DNA from: Theileria orientalis strain Shintoku
Taxonomy: Eukaryota > Apicomplexa > Aconoidasida > Piroplasmida > Theileriidae
Assembly: GCF_000740895.1 (NCBI RefSeq)
Contig: NC_025260.1
Location: 434,001-498,000 of the forward strand
Direction: 5' to 3'
DNA length: 64,000 nucleotides
Positions 1-10,768 of the stretch are shown here, piece after piece. Position 1 is the stretch's first letter, and the number at the start of each line of letters is the position of its first letter. Under the pieces are notes generated by a model, which was not told the DNA's origin, did not search any database, and saw nothing but the letters and a program-made list of their open reading frames with translations. The position numbers and the translations under genes are program-made.

Positions 1-1755
1 GATACAATGTCGGACTTCCACAAGAGGCTGGCAACATCGATAGAAACCATAACCTTTTTGCTCTTATCGGAGTGCGACGACTCTAGATACAACCTGATAC
101 TGAGGAAGGACAGGACGAACTCGTACATCGACGTTGACGCAACGAAGAATCACCTGATTGACATGAACAAGAGTGACCTGTACGCGAAGCTGCTGATCAG
201 GGACGGGAGGCTTATGGAGGCGATGGGAGTGCTCTCTGATCTGGTGGCCTCGCAAAGCGTGCACTCATATCACCACGAGGAGAGTGGCACAAATTCGCCG
301 TGCGAAGAGTTGGCGCTATGCATTAATACGATACTGGACTCACTGGGCAAAAGTGAAAATTCAGGTACATTAGCACAAGGATATTTAGTTAGCTGTGTAA
401 TTGAGTGAATATTTAGCTAGTGACATTCGGTAGGTAGACTGTTGACTGCATTCCTATAACTTATGATTAGAATCCACAACCAGCTTCACCACTGAGGAGA
501 TAAAGCAGATGTTACACACGTATCTGCCCCTCCTATTTGAAAGCTCGGCGACGTCAGGTAGGCAAACAGGTTGGAGCAAATGGATTTTTAGCATTGCATG
601 TGCTGACGAAGAACCACTCAACACTGCCGCTCACATCGGATGAGATTTTAAGTATGATTAATGAGCAGACGAAGAAGGTATTTGACGCGACTATGCATAA
701 TGAATGTAGACATCGCACGGACACTTGGGAATGCAGCAGCTGCAAATCAAGTACCTGGAGGACCTGGTCTTGAAGAATAAGTCGGGAGGAGTGCACGAGA
801 ACACACTGCTGGCGAAATACTACATAGATTCACGTAAGAGTTGGCTCGAGGCATAGCATGTTTAGTTTCGAACGACAACTTTAACATTGACAGTAAACAG
901 GGCCCCGAGAGAAAAAATGAGGTTAAACGGACGCTTTTTCAACTGCTGGAGGGCAACTACACGTTCGACTTCTCAAAGTTGGACGACATGATCAGGGACC
1001 TGGACATCCAGGAGGCCAAGATCATCCTGTACGCAAAGTTGGGGAAGCATCACCAGGCGCTCGAGACGATATACACGAAGTGGAACAGCGACCGCGTAAA
1101 GCTCTGTGAAGCCTACTGCCTGTGCTTTGGGGACGTGGCGGAGCAGATGAACAAGGACAACCCGTACAAGAGGCTGTTCACGAACTACGCGCACTGGATT
1201 CGGAAGGCGGAGCAGTGGCCCCTGGAACGGCCGAACGCCTACCTGGTCGACAAACAGTCTGAAACTTCGATAGATAAGCTGGTAATGCAGCTGCTGAAGA
1301 TTATCGTGTCTCACAGAAACGACGTGCCTGACAACGGGGCGGTCGCAAAGCACATCCTCTCCAAGTACATACACTTCTGCGGCCACAACTCGGCGCTGAA
1401 CGGCATCAGCATACTCGAGGTGATCCCGGGAGACTGGAACTTTAACCAGTTCGCGGACCTGTTCAACCACCTGCAGCTGCGACTGCTCCACGAGCAGAGG
1501 ACGAAGTCGATAAAGAGGGGGCTCGCGAGGTCGCTGCACCTGAAGACGTCCCTGTCGCTCTACAAGCTCACGTCGCTCCCGCCGGTGAAGATAGATACCA
1601 GCACCCTGTGTATGGTGTGCTCGGAGCCGATTAAGATCGGAACGAGCATAGCAATCAAGGTTCCTCAGCAGCGAGAGGGCTCGGAGCAGGCGGGCTACGC
1701 GAAACAGCCGTTTGTAGTCCACGAATACTGCATCAAAAAGGGCCACATGTCATAG
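1..1755 (+). CDS. Vps39/Vps3-like vacuolar sorting protein, 3' part (5' end outside the window)
   Basis: This is the C-terminal part of a HOPS/CORVET tethering subunit of the Vps39/Vam6/TRAP1 type, which bridges Rab GTPases to membrane fusion at endosomes and vacuoles. Five exons join in frame: 1-364, 471-557, 592-677, 710-833 and 866-1755. The introns are short and GT-AG; the exon joins restore stretches such as LQIKYLEDLVL. The product is helical and clathrin-repeat-like. It ends in a RING-like zinc site: CMVC near 1609-1620, then a distal HEYC near 1720-1732, as expected for the Vps39_2 zinc-binding end. The stop is the TAG at 1753-1755. The first ATG is at 7, but the frame is open to base 1 and the family has a long N-terminal CNH domain, so the true start is upstream. 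Vps3 and Vps39 share this end, so I cannot choose between them. Confidence 0.72.
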
Positions 1756-2195
1756 CCTCCAAAGTACTCCTATCGCAAGCGTTATGGCATTTAGGGCCGT
1801 AAAGAGCAGATGAAACGACTCACTTTAGCCTTATATACATTAATTAATTAGATTAGAGCAATGCTTCGCGGTCTAAATTAAAATGTGTAAAATAATTAAG
1901 CGTATTAGAGTAGGTCAAGGTACTCTAGTCGTGCAAGTGCCCACGGGGCTTAGCTGTAATTTTAAATTCAGAATCACGTGATTAATATTGCTCAGTTCTC
2001 AGTTTTTTGCACATTTATGTTACTCTTAAGCCCCGGAGTTAGGTAAACTTTAGGCCTGTACGGCCCCATAGTTAATTCCCTTTTTAGTTAGTTCTTTTAA
2101 CTGTTCTCAGCCCTATCTTGTCTCGTTTTCATGTAAATTATATGGAATTCATCTAAAATTCAAATTCTCTGTAAAATATTTGCCTTTGAACCACC
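1756..2195. other. AT-rich intergenic DNA between two tandem + strand genes
   Basis: No convincing coding or RNA gene is visible in these 440 bases. The stretch should hold the 3' end of the Vps39-like transcript and the promoter and 5' UTR of the phosphatase gene. I could not recognise any specific promoter motif. Confidence 0.5.
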
Positions 2196-5100
2196 ATGGC
2201 GGAGATGTGTGAGTTTAGTCTAGACGAGCCCGTTATGGTTTACGGAATAAAGGGGTTTGTAAAATATATTGGCAAGAAGGAATACATTAAGAAGCCAACG
2301 GGGAATGTAGTATTTCAGCTCATGGGTGTGGACCTGGTTAAGAGATTACCGCAGTGTACAAATGGAAGTTTCAACGGCACCATGTTATTTAATTCGAAGA
2401 ACGGAACCGCCTTTTTCATCAACGCCGGCTCCCTCAGACGCTTTGATGGTCAGTTTTTATTACACATTTAGCGCTAGCTATGTTAAACGCGATATCTGGA
2501 CCTCCTTCTTGATTCTTACTCCTCGCTTAGAAAAGGAGGCTGCTGCAATCAGGATACAGGCGACGTTGCGGATGTTTCTCGCCAAGATCAGATACAAGAA
2601 GGACATGTCATTCATATTCTGGAATCACATGGAGAGCCTCCACGAGTTCAGGATACTCGACTCTAAAAAGTACGTTCTAGCCCTCAATGAATGCTTCAGG
2701 AACATTTCACTGCCCATCATTGAGCACCTGAGGAAGCTCTACTCGGACACGGAGTCGCCCCTTCTGAAATCAGGGGTGCTTCACAAGAGGAGGTTTTCGG
2801 ACCAGACCTTCGAGTTTGAGACGAGGGACTATCCGCCCAGCGAATTCAACGGGCCTAAGCTCGGGAAGGTGGTCACCTCCAAATTCGCCCACGAACTCCT
2901 GGACGGGTACAAATCAGGTTCATGTGTAAGTTTTCAGCCCAGACTCACAAGTTTGTAGCTTGAGTTGCCAATAGACTACGCCCAGAAGATCATGCTTGAC
3001 ACTTTGACTTGGTACAAAAACAATGACAAGGGGATGATTAACTATGTTTCCATACCGCCTCACCAAAACAGTAACTTAATTATCGTAGGGGACCTCCACG
3101 GCCAGCTGAATGATTTGCTGTGGATATTTTACAAGTTCGGTCCGCCGTCCACACGTAACGTGTACCTGTTCAACGGCGACATCGCCGACAGGGGCAACTA
3201 CGCGACAAACATCTTCCTGTTGCTGTTCGCCTTTAAATTAGCTGAGCCGAGTTCGGTCATAATTAACAGGGGCAACCACGAGTCGGACGACATGAACGAG
3301 TCCTACGGTTTCACCAGGGAAGTTTTAACCAAGTACGATGGACACATATACAACCTGTTCCAAAAAATATTCTGGGAGCTCCCGCTGGTCGTCATAATAG
3401 AGAACAGGATCGTGGTTGTCCACGGGGGACTTTTCAGGCACAAGAACGTGACTCTTGAGATGCTGTCCAGTGTGGACCGCAAACGCACGTGCCCCGCCAC
3501 CCCTGACAACTATGACGACAGCCTCATGTTCGACCTCCTATGGTCAGACCCTCAGCACACCAATGGCATCGATCCCAGCAGCAGAGGAGCTGGGTGCATT
3601 AGGTTTGGCCCTGACGTGACCACCAACTTCCTGAAGACCAACAACCTGGAAATTTGCATTCGATCACACCAAGTGCCTGACACCCTGAGGGGCATTGACA
3701 TTCTCCACAACGGAAAGTGTGTGACTTTATTTTCAGCCTCAAACTACTGTCAAACTACTCACAACACGGGCGCCATCGTAAGTTTCACCATCCTATTAGC
3801 CAATTAATAACCAATGTTTAGCTTATCTTTACACACGGACTTAAATTTGAGGCACACGAGTACATTTCACCCTCCCTCGAGTCAATACAATCGCTGGAAA
3901 ACAGTACCAACAACGTCACGCAGAGGGTCATTGAGGCCACTCTGTTCGGAAAGATGGAGATTGATGTGAGTTACCCCTCGTTTACATCATTGATTTTAGG
4001 AAAAACACAAAAATAGGAAGCCTATTTTGGACAGGTGTTCCCACGACGTGCTAATGAAGATCTGCGAATTGGTCTGCGAACACAAGCAGAAATTGTGGCT
4101 TAATTGCTATAAGCACGACAAGAACAGGAATGGAACCATAACGCCAGAGGCCTGGAGGTACTGTACCAATTTTACTTAATTTAGTATAACAACATTTTAG
4201 GAATGGACTCAACGAGTTGGCTGGAACTATCATACCCTCTCTGTTCAGTATCACTTCTCTTAATGCTCTGAATGAACAGACTGGATTGGTACATTACAAC
4301 GACGTGCTGAGACACATTACTGTCGGCTTTGAACCCGTGGGTTACGACCACCAGCACCTAAAGAGGGAATGCATTGCACATGTAAGCTTATACCTGCGTG
4401 ATGAGGGAACTGTCATTTACTCCTCAAATAGACTTAGGCCAGATAGATACACAAATAACAATACCAGACACAATAATTAACTCAGATTTTCGATACCATG
4501 CTCAAGTCTGACCTGAGTCTGAGGGAGATCCTGATGATATTTGATCGCAATCTGGATGGACTGGTGTCATACTCGGAACTCGACGAGGCGATCAGGAAGT
4601 TGAACATAGGCTTGTCCAACCCTCAGGTTAAGATCCTGATGAGGACCATTTTCGCGAGCTGTCTGGACGGCACCAGCGACGGCAAGGCTGACATCGTGGA
4701 GTTCCTGAGCAAGCTGAAGGTCATTTATTCCGAGTCCATCAAGTACCATCCCACCGAGGAGTGGATGGAGAGGGCGCTACCTTCAATAGGAAGGCTGATT
4801 CTCTCCAACAGGGTCGAGGCTGCAGCTCGCTACTACAACCCAAACAACAAGACTGACAACCTCGAGAAGGAAAAGAGCGAGATCAACAGGAGGCGGTCCT
4901 CGGCCATAAGGGCGTTTGCTCTATTCCAGAAGTTCCAGGAGTACGACAAGGCTGGCGAGGGCCTGCTTTCATACGACGACTTCGTGAAGGCGCTGAAAAC
5001 TCTGGATCTCAGCAAGGTCGAGGACGAAATCGGCGTTAAGTTAACTGATCACCACCTCAAGGAGCTCGCTAGAATGATCGACGTCACCAAGGCTGAAAAG

Positions 5101-5508
5101 ATCAACTATCTGGAGTTCTTACAGGCCTTCTACGTGGTAGATGAGAGCAAGTACTCGGTCGTAAACGAGGTAATTTTAATCGTTTCATCACTTACTTTCC
5201 AGATGTGGGACCACATATGTGCAACCATGTACAAGCACAAGAACAGCCTCAAAAAGGCTCTAGGTCACTACGACACCGAGCACGTTGGCAAGGTCTACGT
5301 GCACGAGTTCAAGGACGTTCTCTATGCGCTGTACGATATACTGGGGAAGACCGAGTAAGTTTGTGGGATTGCATTTTCTTTCAGGGCGCCTCTGACCTTC
5401 GAGCAGACTGAAGTTCTCGTGGAATGTATCGACACGAACGAGGAGGGCATGATCCTCTATGATGAGTTCTTGGAATCCTTCAGACCCATGTACACACTCA
5501 CCAAGTAA
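2196..5508 (+). CDS. PPEF/PP7-like Ser/Thr phosphatase with CAP-Gly-like, IQ and EF-hand regions
   Basis: Nine exons (2196-2448, 2531-2925, 2959-3777, 3822-3965, 4000-4157, 4201-4381, 4486-5169, 5203-5354, 5385-5508) join in frame to about 969 residues. Residues about 8-82 resemble a CAP-Gly microtubule-binding module ([10 protein letters not shown], then NGSFNG). An IQ motif follows at about 91-110 ([13 protein letters not shown]). The metallophosphatase core shows GDLHG (from about 260), GDIADRG, RGNHES, VVHGG and IRSHQ, so the metal and phosphate ligands look intact. The C-terminal third carries about seven EF-hand-like loops. [24 protein letters not shown] and [12 protein letters not shown] look calcium-competent; others are degenerate, and the first lacks Glu at position 12. 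This is a calcium-regulated PPEF-type phosphatase, possibly linked to the cytoskeleton. Known PPEFs have an IQ motif and fewer EF-hands; the CAP-Gly assignment is my reading of weak similarity. The ATG at 2196 lies in a good context (CCACCATGG). Confidence 0.85.
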
Positions 5509-5565
5509 CATATCCACTATAATATATCACTACATTTTACATACATGGTACATATATAATTTTCC

Positions 5566-6126
5566 ATGGCTAATCAGTCTGAAAAGAAGCGAGTTGAACG
5601 GGAAAAAAAGGTAGGAAGGTACTACACGGTCACGTTTTTATTCTCAGTTGTAAGTTTCCCAATTTAACATCAGGCTCACCATTTTATTATCCCTTACATA
5701 TTTTACACTTGGCAACATTTTCAAAATTTTTATTAATATTTGTTACTTCAGGCTCTCTGGCTTTTGAAGTTTTTGAGAGATTTTTACTCCAAAAATCTCC
5801 AACACACTAAATTCGGCTATTTTTGGCGTCTTTCGCTGGTCTTCTTAGGTTATTGTACCAGTCTTTATAGCATCTTCAATAATCTTAAGCTCGGTCTTGA
5901 ATTTAGTCTGTCAAACGACCTTTTTATTGTTACTACGGTCGCCACGCTTCTGTCGCTATTCTTTGACTTCGCTTACAAGCTTTTTCTCGTCGTTCCGCTT
6001 TATGGAGCTTACAAAGGTTCCGTAGCATTGTACAAGTGGGCCACGACGCCAGCTCCTGAAATTCCTAAGAACGTTCAAACGAAAGAATCCAAGACTCGAG
6101 TCAAATATAGAACCGTAAGAACTTAA
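5566..6126 (+). CDS. TMEM208/SND2-like ER membrane protein
   Basis: Two exons, 5566-5649 and 5752-6126 (intron 102 bases, GTAAGT...TTCAG), give about 152 residues. The N-terminus is short and charged (MANQSEKKRVEREKK). It is followed by several hydrophobic helices and a TVTFLFSV-ALWLLKFL join created by splicing. The hydrophobic layout and the segment FLVVPLYGAYK resemble the TMEM208/SND2 family, ER membrane proteins of the SRP-independent targeting route. The basic tail ends KYRTVRT. The stop at 6124-6126 lies one base before the ATG of the following TPR protein. A GTAAGA donor at 6115, inside the last codons, could splice this frame directly into the TPR frame, so the stop may not be the real end of the protein. 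The family call is from pattern only. Confidence 0.68.
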
Positions 6127-6127
6127 A

Positions 6128-7393
6128 ATGGTTGAGATTGTGGAACTATCCTCTTCCGAGGAGAGATCCGATATTAAAGTTCCCAAAAAAAACGCGAATC
6201 ATGAAGAATCCAAGTCGCCTACGAACGCAGAATTACCGCAGGTTCACTCGGATAAATTTCCCGCAAGTGACTCAGGCGAAAACGCCAAGGACAAATCTCC
6301 CAGCAAATCAGGCAAATTTGGCAAGAGTAAGTCCAAGACGAGCGGCCAATCTTCAAAGGATAAGGCCGACGATAACAAAGCTAGCAACTCGGCCGAAAGC
6401 AAGGCTGAGTCCTCTAACAGTAACATCGATGCGGCCAAGCCAAAATTGACCGAGGGCGAAGCTACCGAGGCCAAGGACCCGGATTCTCCAAAGGAGTCTG
6501 GCGGATCCGACAAGGGCGCGTCGCCCAAGTCGAATCCTGACGAGCCAGTCTTGGACAACTCGCCGGTTTCCAGCGACAACGAGTGGTCCCCGGGCTCATT
6601 TACCGTCACTTCCACCGCCCTGTACCACGAGAACGACCAGGGCAAGGAGCTTTTCGTTAAGGGAGATTACGACGCTGCCATTCAGCGCTGGTCGAAGTCC
6701 ATCCAAAACCTGACCACCGTACTCGAAAGGGCCAGGAAAAACCCCGGCCACGACTTGACTGAGGCCGCGCTTCACGAGTTCACGAAGATGTACGTCATCC
6801 TCTGCTCGAACCTGGCGCTCGCGCACATAAAGAAGGGGGCCTACGAGAAATGCAAGGAGTTCTGCCAGTACGTGCTCATGTACGACGACAAGAGCCTCAA
6901 GGCGCACCTGCGCATCGTCCAGGCCGACGTGAAGCTCCGCAACCTCGAGCAGGCTCTCAGGAACTGCAACAAGGGCCTCGAGTTCCACCCTGAGAACCAG
7001 GAGCTTCTTGCCCTCAGGGCCACGATTAACGCCGAGCTCAAGAGCTACGAGGGCGTCGAGAAGCTGTTTTATCAGAACGCCTTCAAGAAGATCGAGGTGG
7101 ATCCCCGCAGCGAGCAGGTTCATCCTCCCTCCGAGGAGGACCAGCCACCGGTCTCCGAGGGCGATCAGCCTCCAGCCGCCGAGCCCGATCATCCTCCGCC
7201 TCCCGGGGACTTTAACGTCTCTCCTCGTGCACACCCCCTGTCACTGTTGTACAACAAGGTCCACCTTGTCGTAAAGCGGGTATTTATGACCCTTTCCCGT
7301 GTTTTCAGGAACACCAGGAGCTCAATTCAACACACTTACACATTTGTCTCCAGGCCTCGGGCCTGGTTTTTAAAGAAAGTAAAAATGTCGTAA
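6128..7393 (+). CDS. TPR protein with acidic Ser/Lys-rich N-terminus
   Basis: A single open frame of 421 residues. Residues about 1-155 are low-complexity, rich in Ser, Lys, Glu and Asp. Residues about 165-310 form three TPR units: one starting GKELFVKGDYDAAIQ, a second with CSNLALAHIKKGAYEKC, and a third with LKAHLRIVQADVKL. The layout resembles TPR co-chaperones that bind Hsp70/Hsp90 tails. The Asn of TPR2 and the Lys/Arg pair of TPR3 are present, but the usual Gly-Asn of TPR1 is Gly-Lys. A Pro/Glu-rich linker (about 325-360) and a basic, partly hydrophobic tail follow. The ATG lies one base after the stop of the SND2-like gene, leaving no room for its own 5' leader. It may therefore be the 3' part of one spliced gene or a second cistron. 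Exact function is unknown. Confidence 0.8.
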   Translation: MVEIVELSSSEERSDIKVPKKNANHEESKSPTNAELPQVHSDKFPASDSGENAKDKSPSKSGKFGKSKSKTSGQSSKDKADDNKASNSAESKAESSNSNIDAAKPKLTEGEATEAKDPDSPKESGGSDKGASPKSNPDEPVLDNSPVSSDNEWSPGSFTVTSTALYHENDQGKELFVKGDYDAAIQRWSKSIQNLTTVLERARKNPGHDLTEAALHEFTKMYVILCSNLALAHIKKGAYEKCKEFCQYVLMYDDKSLKAHLRIVQADVKLRNLEQALRNCNKGLEFHPENQELLALRATINAELKSYEGVEKLFYQNAFKKIEVDPRSEQVHPPSEEDQPPVSEGDQPPAAEPDHPPPPGDFNVSPRAHPLSLLYNKVHLVVKRVFMTLSRVFRNTRSSIQHTYTFVSRPRAWFLKKVKMS

Positions 7394-7420
7394 TGTAATT
7401 GTTCACGCATTTATTTGTGC

Positions 7421-7685
7421 ATATATGTATACTACCTGTGTATGTTTGGGTATGTGTATTATTGTATGTATGTGTATATGTATACAATTAAATATGTATA
7501 TATATATATACATGTATACACACACACATACTGTGTACATGTACATGTATACTCGCACAAGTACGTACAATCAAACACAGATACTAATGTGTAGACACAT
7601 ACTAGTATATATATACGCATACCAAAACATACACACATACTACAAGTATATTCACACATACATAAAATAGCATACACGCACACGG
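7421..7685. repeat. TA/TG/CA alternating microsatellite-like tract between convergent genes
   Basis: The stretch consists mainly of alternating purine-pyrimidine steps: TATGTGTAT-type runs, a pure TA run near 7497-7511, and CACACATAC-type runs. It fills most of the 321-base gap between the stops of the TPR gene (+) and the acyltransferase gene (-). Small open frames here are an artefact of the simple sequence. Confidence 0.8.
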
Positions 7686-7714
7686 ATGCATAGTCGCGTA
7701 TTTCTTTGATTACA

Positions 7715-10173
7715 TTAAAGTACCTCCTCGCCTATGTCTGCCGGCTGTGTTGAGAAAATGGGCATGTAATGCTGCCTTATTAGGTTCAGGCGTGTGGTAT
7801 CCGAGTCGATTAACACCTAGGCAGAATTATTGCTTTCCTCACCCACCTTCGGAAACACTGAACTCAGCTCGCTCAGGAACGTGTCTGACACCCTCGGTCC
7901 CATCTTATGCACAAAGTTGCGCACCTACATCTTCTTGAAGCCTCTAAGCTTACCAGTATTTGCAATTCCGTGCGCATCGTTATCAGTTCTCGTTCCTTTT
8001 CCCTCCAAATGTTTATCCTATTTTTCCTTGTGTTCGGGCCAACGTACCTTCCCATTACGATAAGTGGCACCACGTGCAACTGCCTCAACAGTCTCGGGAG
8101 TTTGCGTGCATACTTTAGGTTAACTGAACATTGTTTTAGTGGCTCGTCTTGTGCGTGGCACTCAAGTCCTGACACTACCGTGGTGGTGCACTAGCTATTC
8201 TATGCCTAGTGGTACTTGTCATATCTAGGTAACGTCTTCCGCGCTTACCGTAGTACAGTAGTGGCAAAAATGTCACACAGCAGAACACTGAGTAGAACGT
8301 CCTCTTCAGGTCCCTACGCACCCTTATTTTACTCAAAGTCACTCACCCGTAGAAGTATATGCCGATTATCAATCCCAGTGACAGGTTAAGTATTGGCACT
8401 ACCACCAGCAGCACCAGGCACTTGTAGCTTACGAACACGTCCGTTCCCACCAGCTTCACTGAGCTGTTTTTCAGTGCCTTTACTCTGTGTCTTTCCGCCA
8501 GGTAGTTCGAGAGCAGGTACAGTGGCACCCAGAGTGGTGCGAACGAGAGTCCGATGATGCTGTAGCAGACCAGGCATATGCTGTCCTCCAGGAATGACAG
8601 GAAGGCCGAGTACATTGACTGCTTCAGCAGCCATATTTCATCGTCGTGCAGGAACCCTCTCTGCAGCGTCCTCTTATACACTGACAGGTTATCTATTAGG
8701 TGCTTCGTCTCCGGAAGGTCTCCGTACTTCCAGAATATCCTCGAGATGAACTTGCGGAGGTCGAATGCTATATTCACTGGTATCTTGCTCCTTTCCGGCG
8801 GATATAGACTCTACACATTAATTTGTAATTATCTATTGTACTTTTTACTAGTATCAGTGCTACCACTACTGATACCAATAGTGTTATTTACTAATTACTA
8901 GTATCAGTGCTACCACTACTAATACCACTATTAGTATTTATATCGACAACCCTTGTTGTCACTCATATTGCTATATACTCATAACTATTACTTACTGCAC
9001 ACAAATCTATCCATTCCTTTATTTTAATATCTGGCGATGTGATTAAACAGTTGTTTAACTCCTATTTGTTCGTTAACACTTATCTTTCTTCTTCTTACAC
9101 CAATATACACACATACACACGAATTCACGCAATCACACACACATATACATTCAATGTCTACTTTCTTACCACTTCTATTTTACTTAGTAACTTTGTTACT
9201 ACTGATCGTCTATCTCTTTCAAATTCGTCACAATCTTCTTTGGTTATCTACTCATTTCAGTAAACACATCTATTTTCGTACCGTGATTACATTTCCGTAG
9301 TATATTGTTGCGTCTGACTGATCCTTTTTTACATTGTTGTATACTAGTCCTACTGGCAGTATCACTACGTCCTCTGCTCCGTCCAGTATTGAGTAGAATG
9401 CCATCAACGCTACATTTTCCCTATCTACCTCTTCCGACTTACCCACTCCTGGCTTCAAGGGCAACAAATTGGTTCTATCGTGTGAACCTCCCTATATAAT
9501 CTTAATATTCCTCCACTTTACCTCTGGGAATATTACTATTGAGTTTCCGTTTTTCAATGATGCTGATACTTGTTCGTACGTTTCAGATTGATCCATTTTC
9601 GGAATTACCTATTTTTAATTGTAAACACGCTCTATTCCTCTCATTTTACTTATTTTTTTACTATTTTTTCTATTATACTTACTGAAAATCGTATGCCGTT
9701 TTTATCTGGACAGTCAACTTCTAGTGTTGATTCAAGTTTCAATTGTGTGTCTGATATTATTTCCACTATTGATTTTTTATCTAATTCAAATTGCAATTTA
9801 TCTCCCACGTTCAGATCCAGTGTGAACTTTGTGTCCTTTCCGTTGATCAGGTCCGTTCCCTTTTTCCAGTGTATTTTTCCCACTCCTGTGTACTTAAAGT
9901 CGTCCGGGCGGTACACTGATATGCATCCTGCCAGTGTACACAGTGTTCCTATAAGCTTTCTTTTCAGCGTCTACACTTTTATTATTTTCTTTTTCTTACC
10001 TTTGTTGCTACTAGGAAACACATTTGTCGTGGAATTGCGTAGATCAAGAGCGCCGCGTCCACGAACTGGTTATTGTGATTGCTTACTACTATCAGTGGGC
10101 CGTAGAGTGGCAACCTTTCCTCGTGAATGATCGTGATGTTTGTGAATATTGAGGAGATCACAACTCTGAACAT
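7715..10173 (-). CDS. Glycerol-3-phosphate / DHAP acyltransferase, ER type
   Basis: It catalyses the first acylation step of glycerolipid synthesis. Thirteen exons join in frame to about 589 residues: 10173-10000, 9970-9683, 9608-9522, 9491-9443, 9409-9282, 9247-9170, 9061-8996, 8810-8347, 8313-8249, 8174-8048, 8017-7954, 7924-7847 and 7816-7715. The acyltransferase signature NHNNQFVD lies near residues 32-39 and matches the HxNQFVD form of fungal Gat1/Gat2-type enzymes. The substrate-binding block [16 protein letters not shown] appears only after removing a 30-base intron (9521-9492). The next block, PGVALMAF, appears only after removing a 33-base intron (9442-9410). The C-terminal half has hydrophobic helices from exons 8-10 ([21 protein letters not shown]), consistent with an ER membrane protein. 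Many introns are 29-34 bases and several lack an in-frame stop. The start is the first ATG before the acyltransferase block. Confidence 0.88.
8845..8927. repeat. 33-base direct repeat in an acyltransferase intron
   Basis: Two near-identical copies of a sequence containing ACTAGTATCAGTGCTACCAC occur at about 8845-8877 and 8895-8927, a 50-base period, inside the intron between exons 7 and 8 (8995-8811). They differ at one visible base, G or A before ATACCA. Confidence 0.85.
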
Positions 10174-10768
10174 TTTAATTAATTTTAGTTTTTTGTTTAT
10201 TTACACACTTGCACAGCCATTTTATAAATAGGTAACAGTTGAAGGCTCTAAATTCATAGGGGCTTAAATTCATGTTGAGCTAATACAAATACGATATAAC
10301 AATTATGTCTTTATTTTTAATCTTTTTCTTTCATTTTTTACAGAAATTAGTTGATTTTGGTGAAACATTAACATGAACACAACTGGTTTCTTTACTTCGC
10401 AAATCAGCGTGGAATCTGAAGACCATTTCAAGCCTATTTTTAACAATATAGAGAAATCAATCTGTTGTATAAAAATATCAATATAACAGCTTTAAACTTT
10501 CAGATTGTAATGTTGTTTTATATTAATTGAAAATATGATTTTACTACAATTACAAACCGATATTTTGCCAATCAAACCAGGGCGAATAATCTATGTTATG
10601 ACTGTGAATATGATAATAAAACAAGAATTTTTGCAACACAATTTATACTAATATAATAATCTTCTCTGTTTATGGGATTAGTGGTGTCAATGTGTTGAAA
10701 AGATAAAATCTGCTAATAGCTTTTTTTTAATTTAAAAATGGATATGTACAATATAATTTAATTTTGTT
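10174..10768. promoter_or_regulatory. AT-rich divergent promoter region
   Basis: These 595 bases separate the starts of the acyltransferase gene (-) and the Rsm22-like gene (+), so both promoters should lie here. The sequence is strongly AT-rich with no sustained coding frame. No specific factor site could be assigned. Confidence 0.5.

Noticed and set aside
7425..7683. Small frames in the dinucleotide tract on both strands
   Set aside because: They only translate the TATG/CATA simple repeat.
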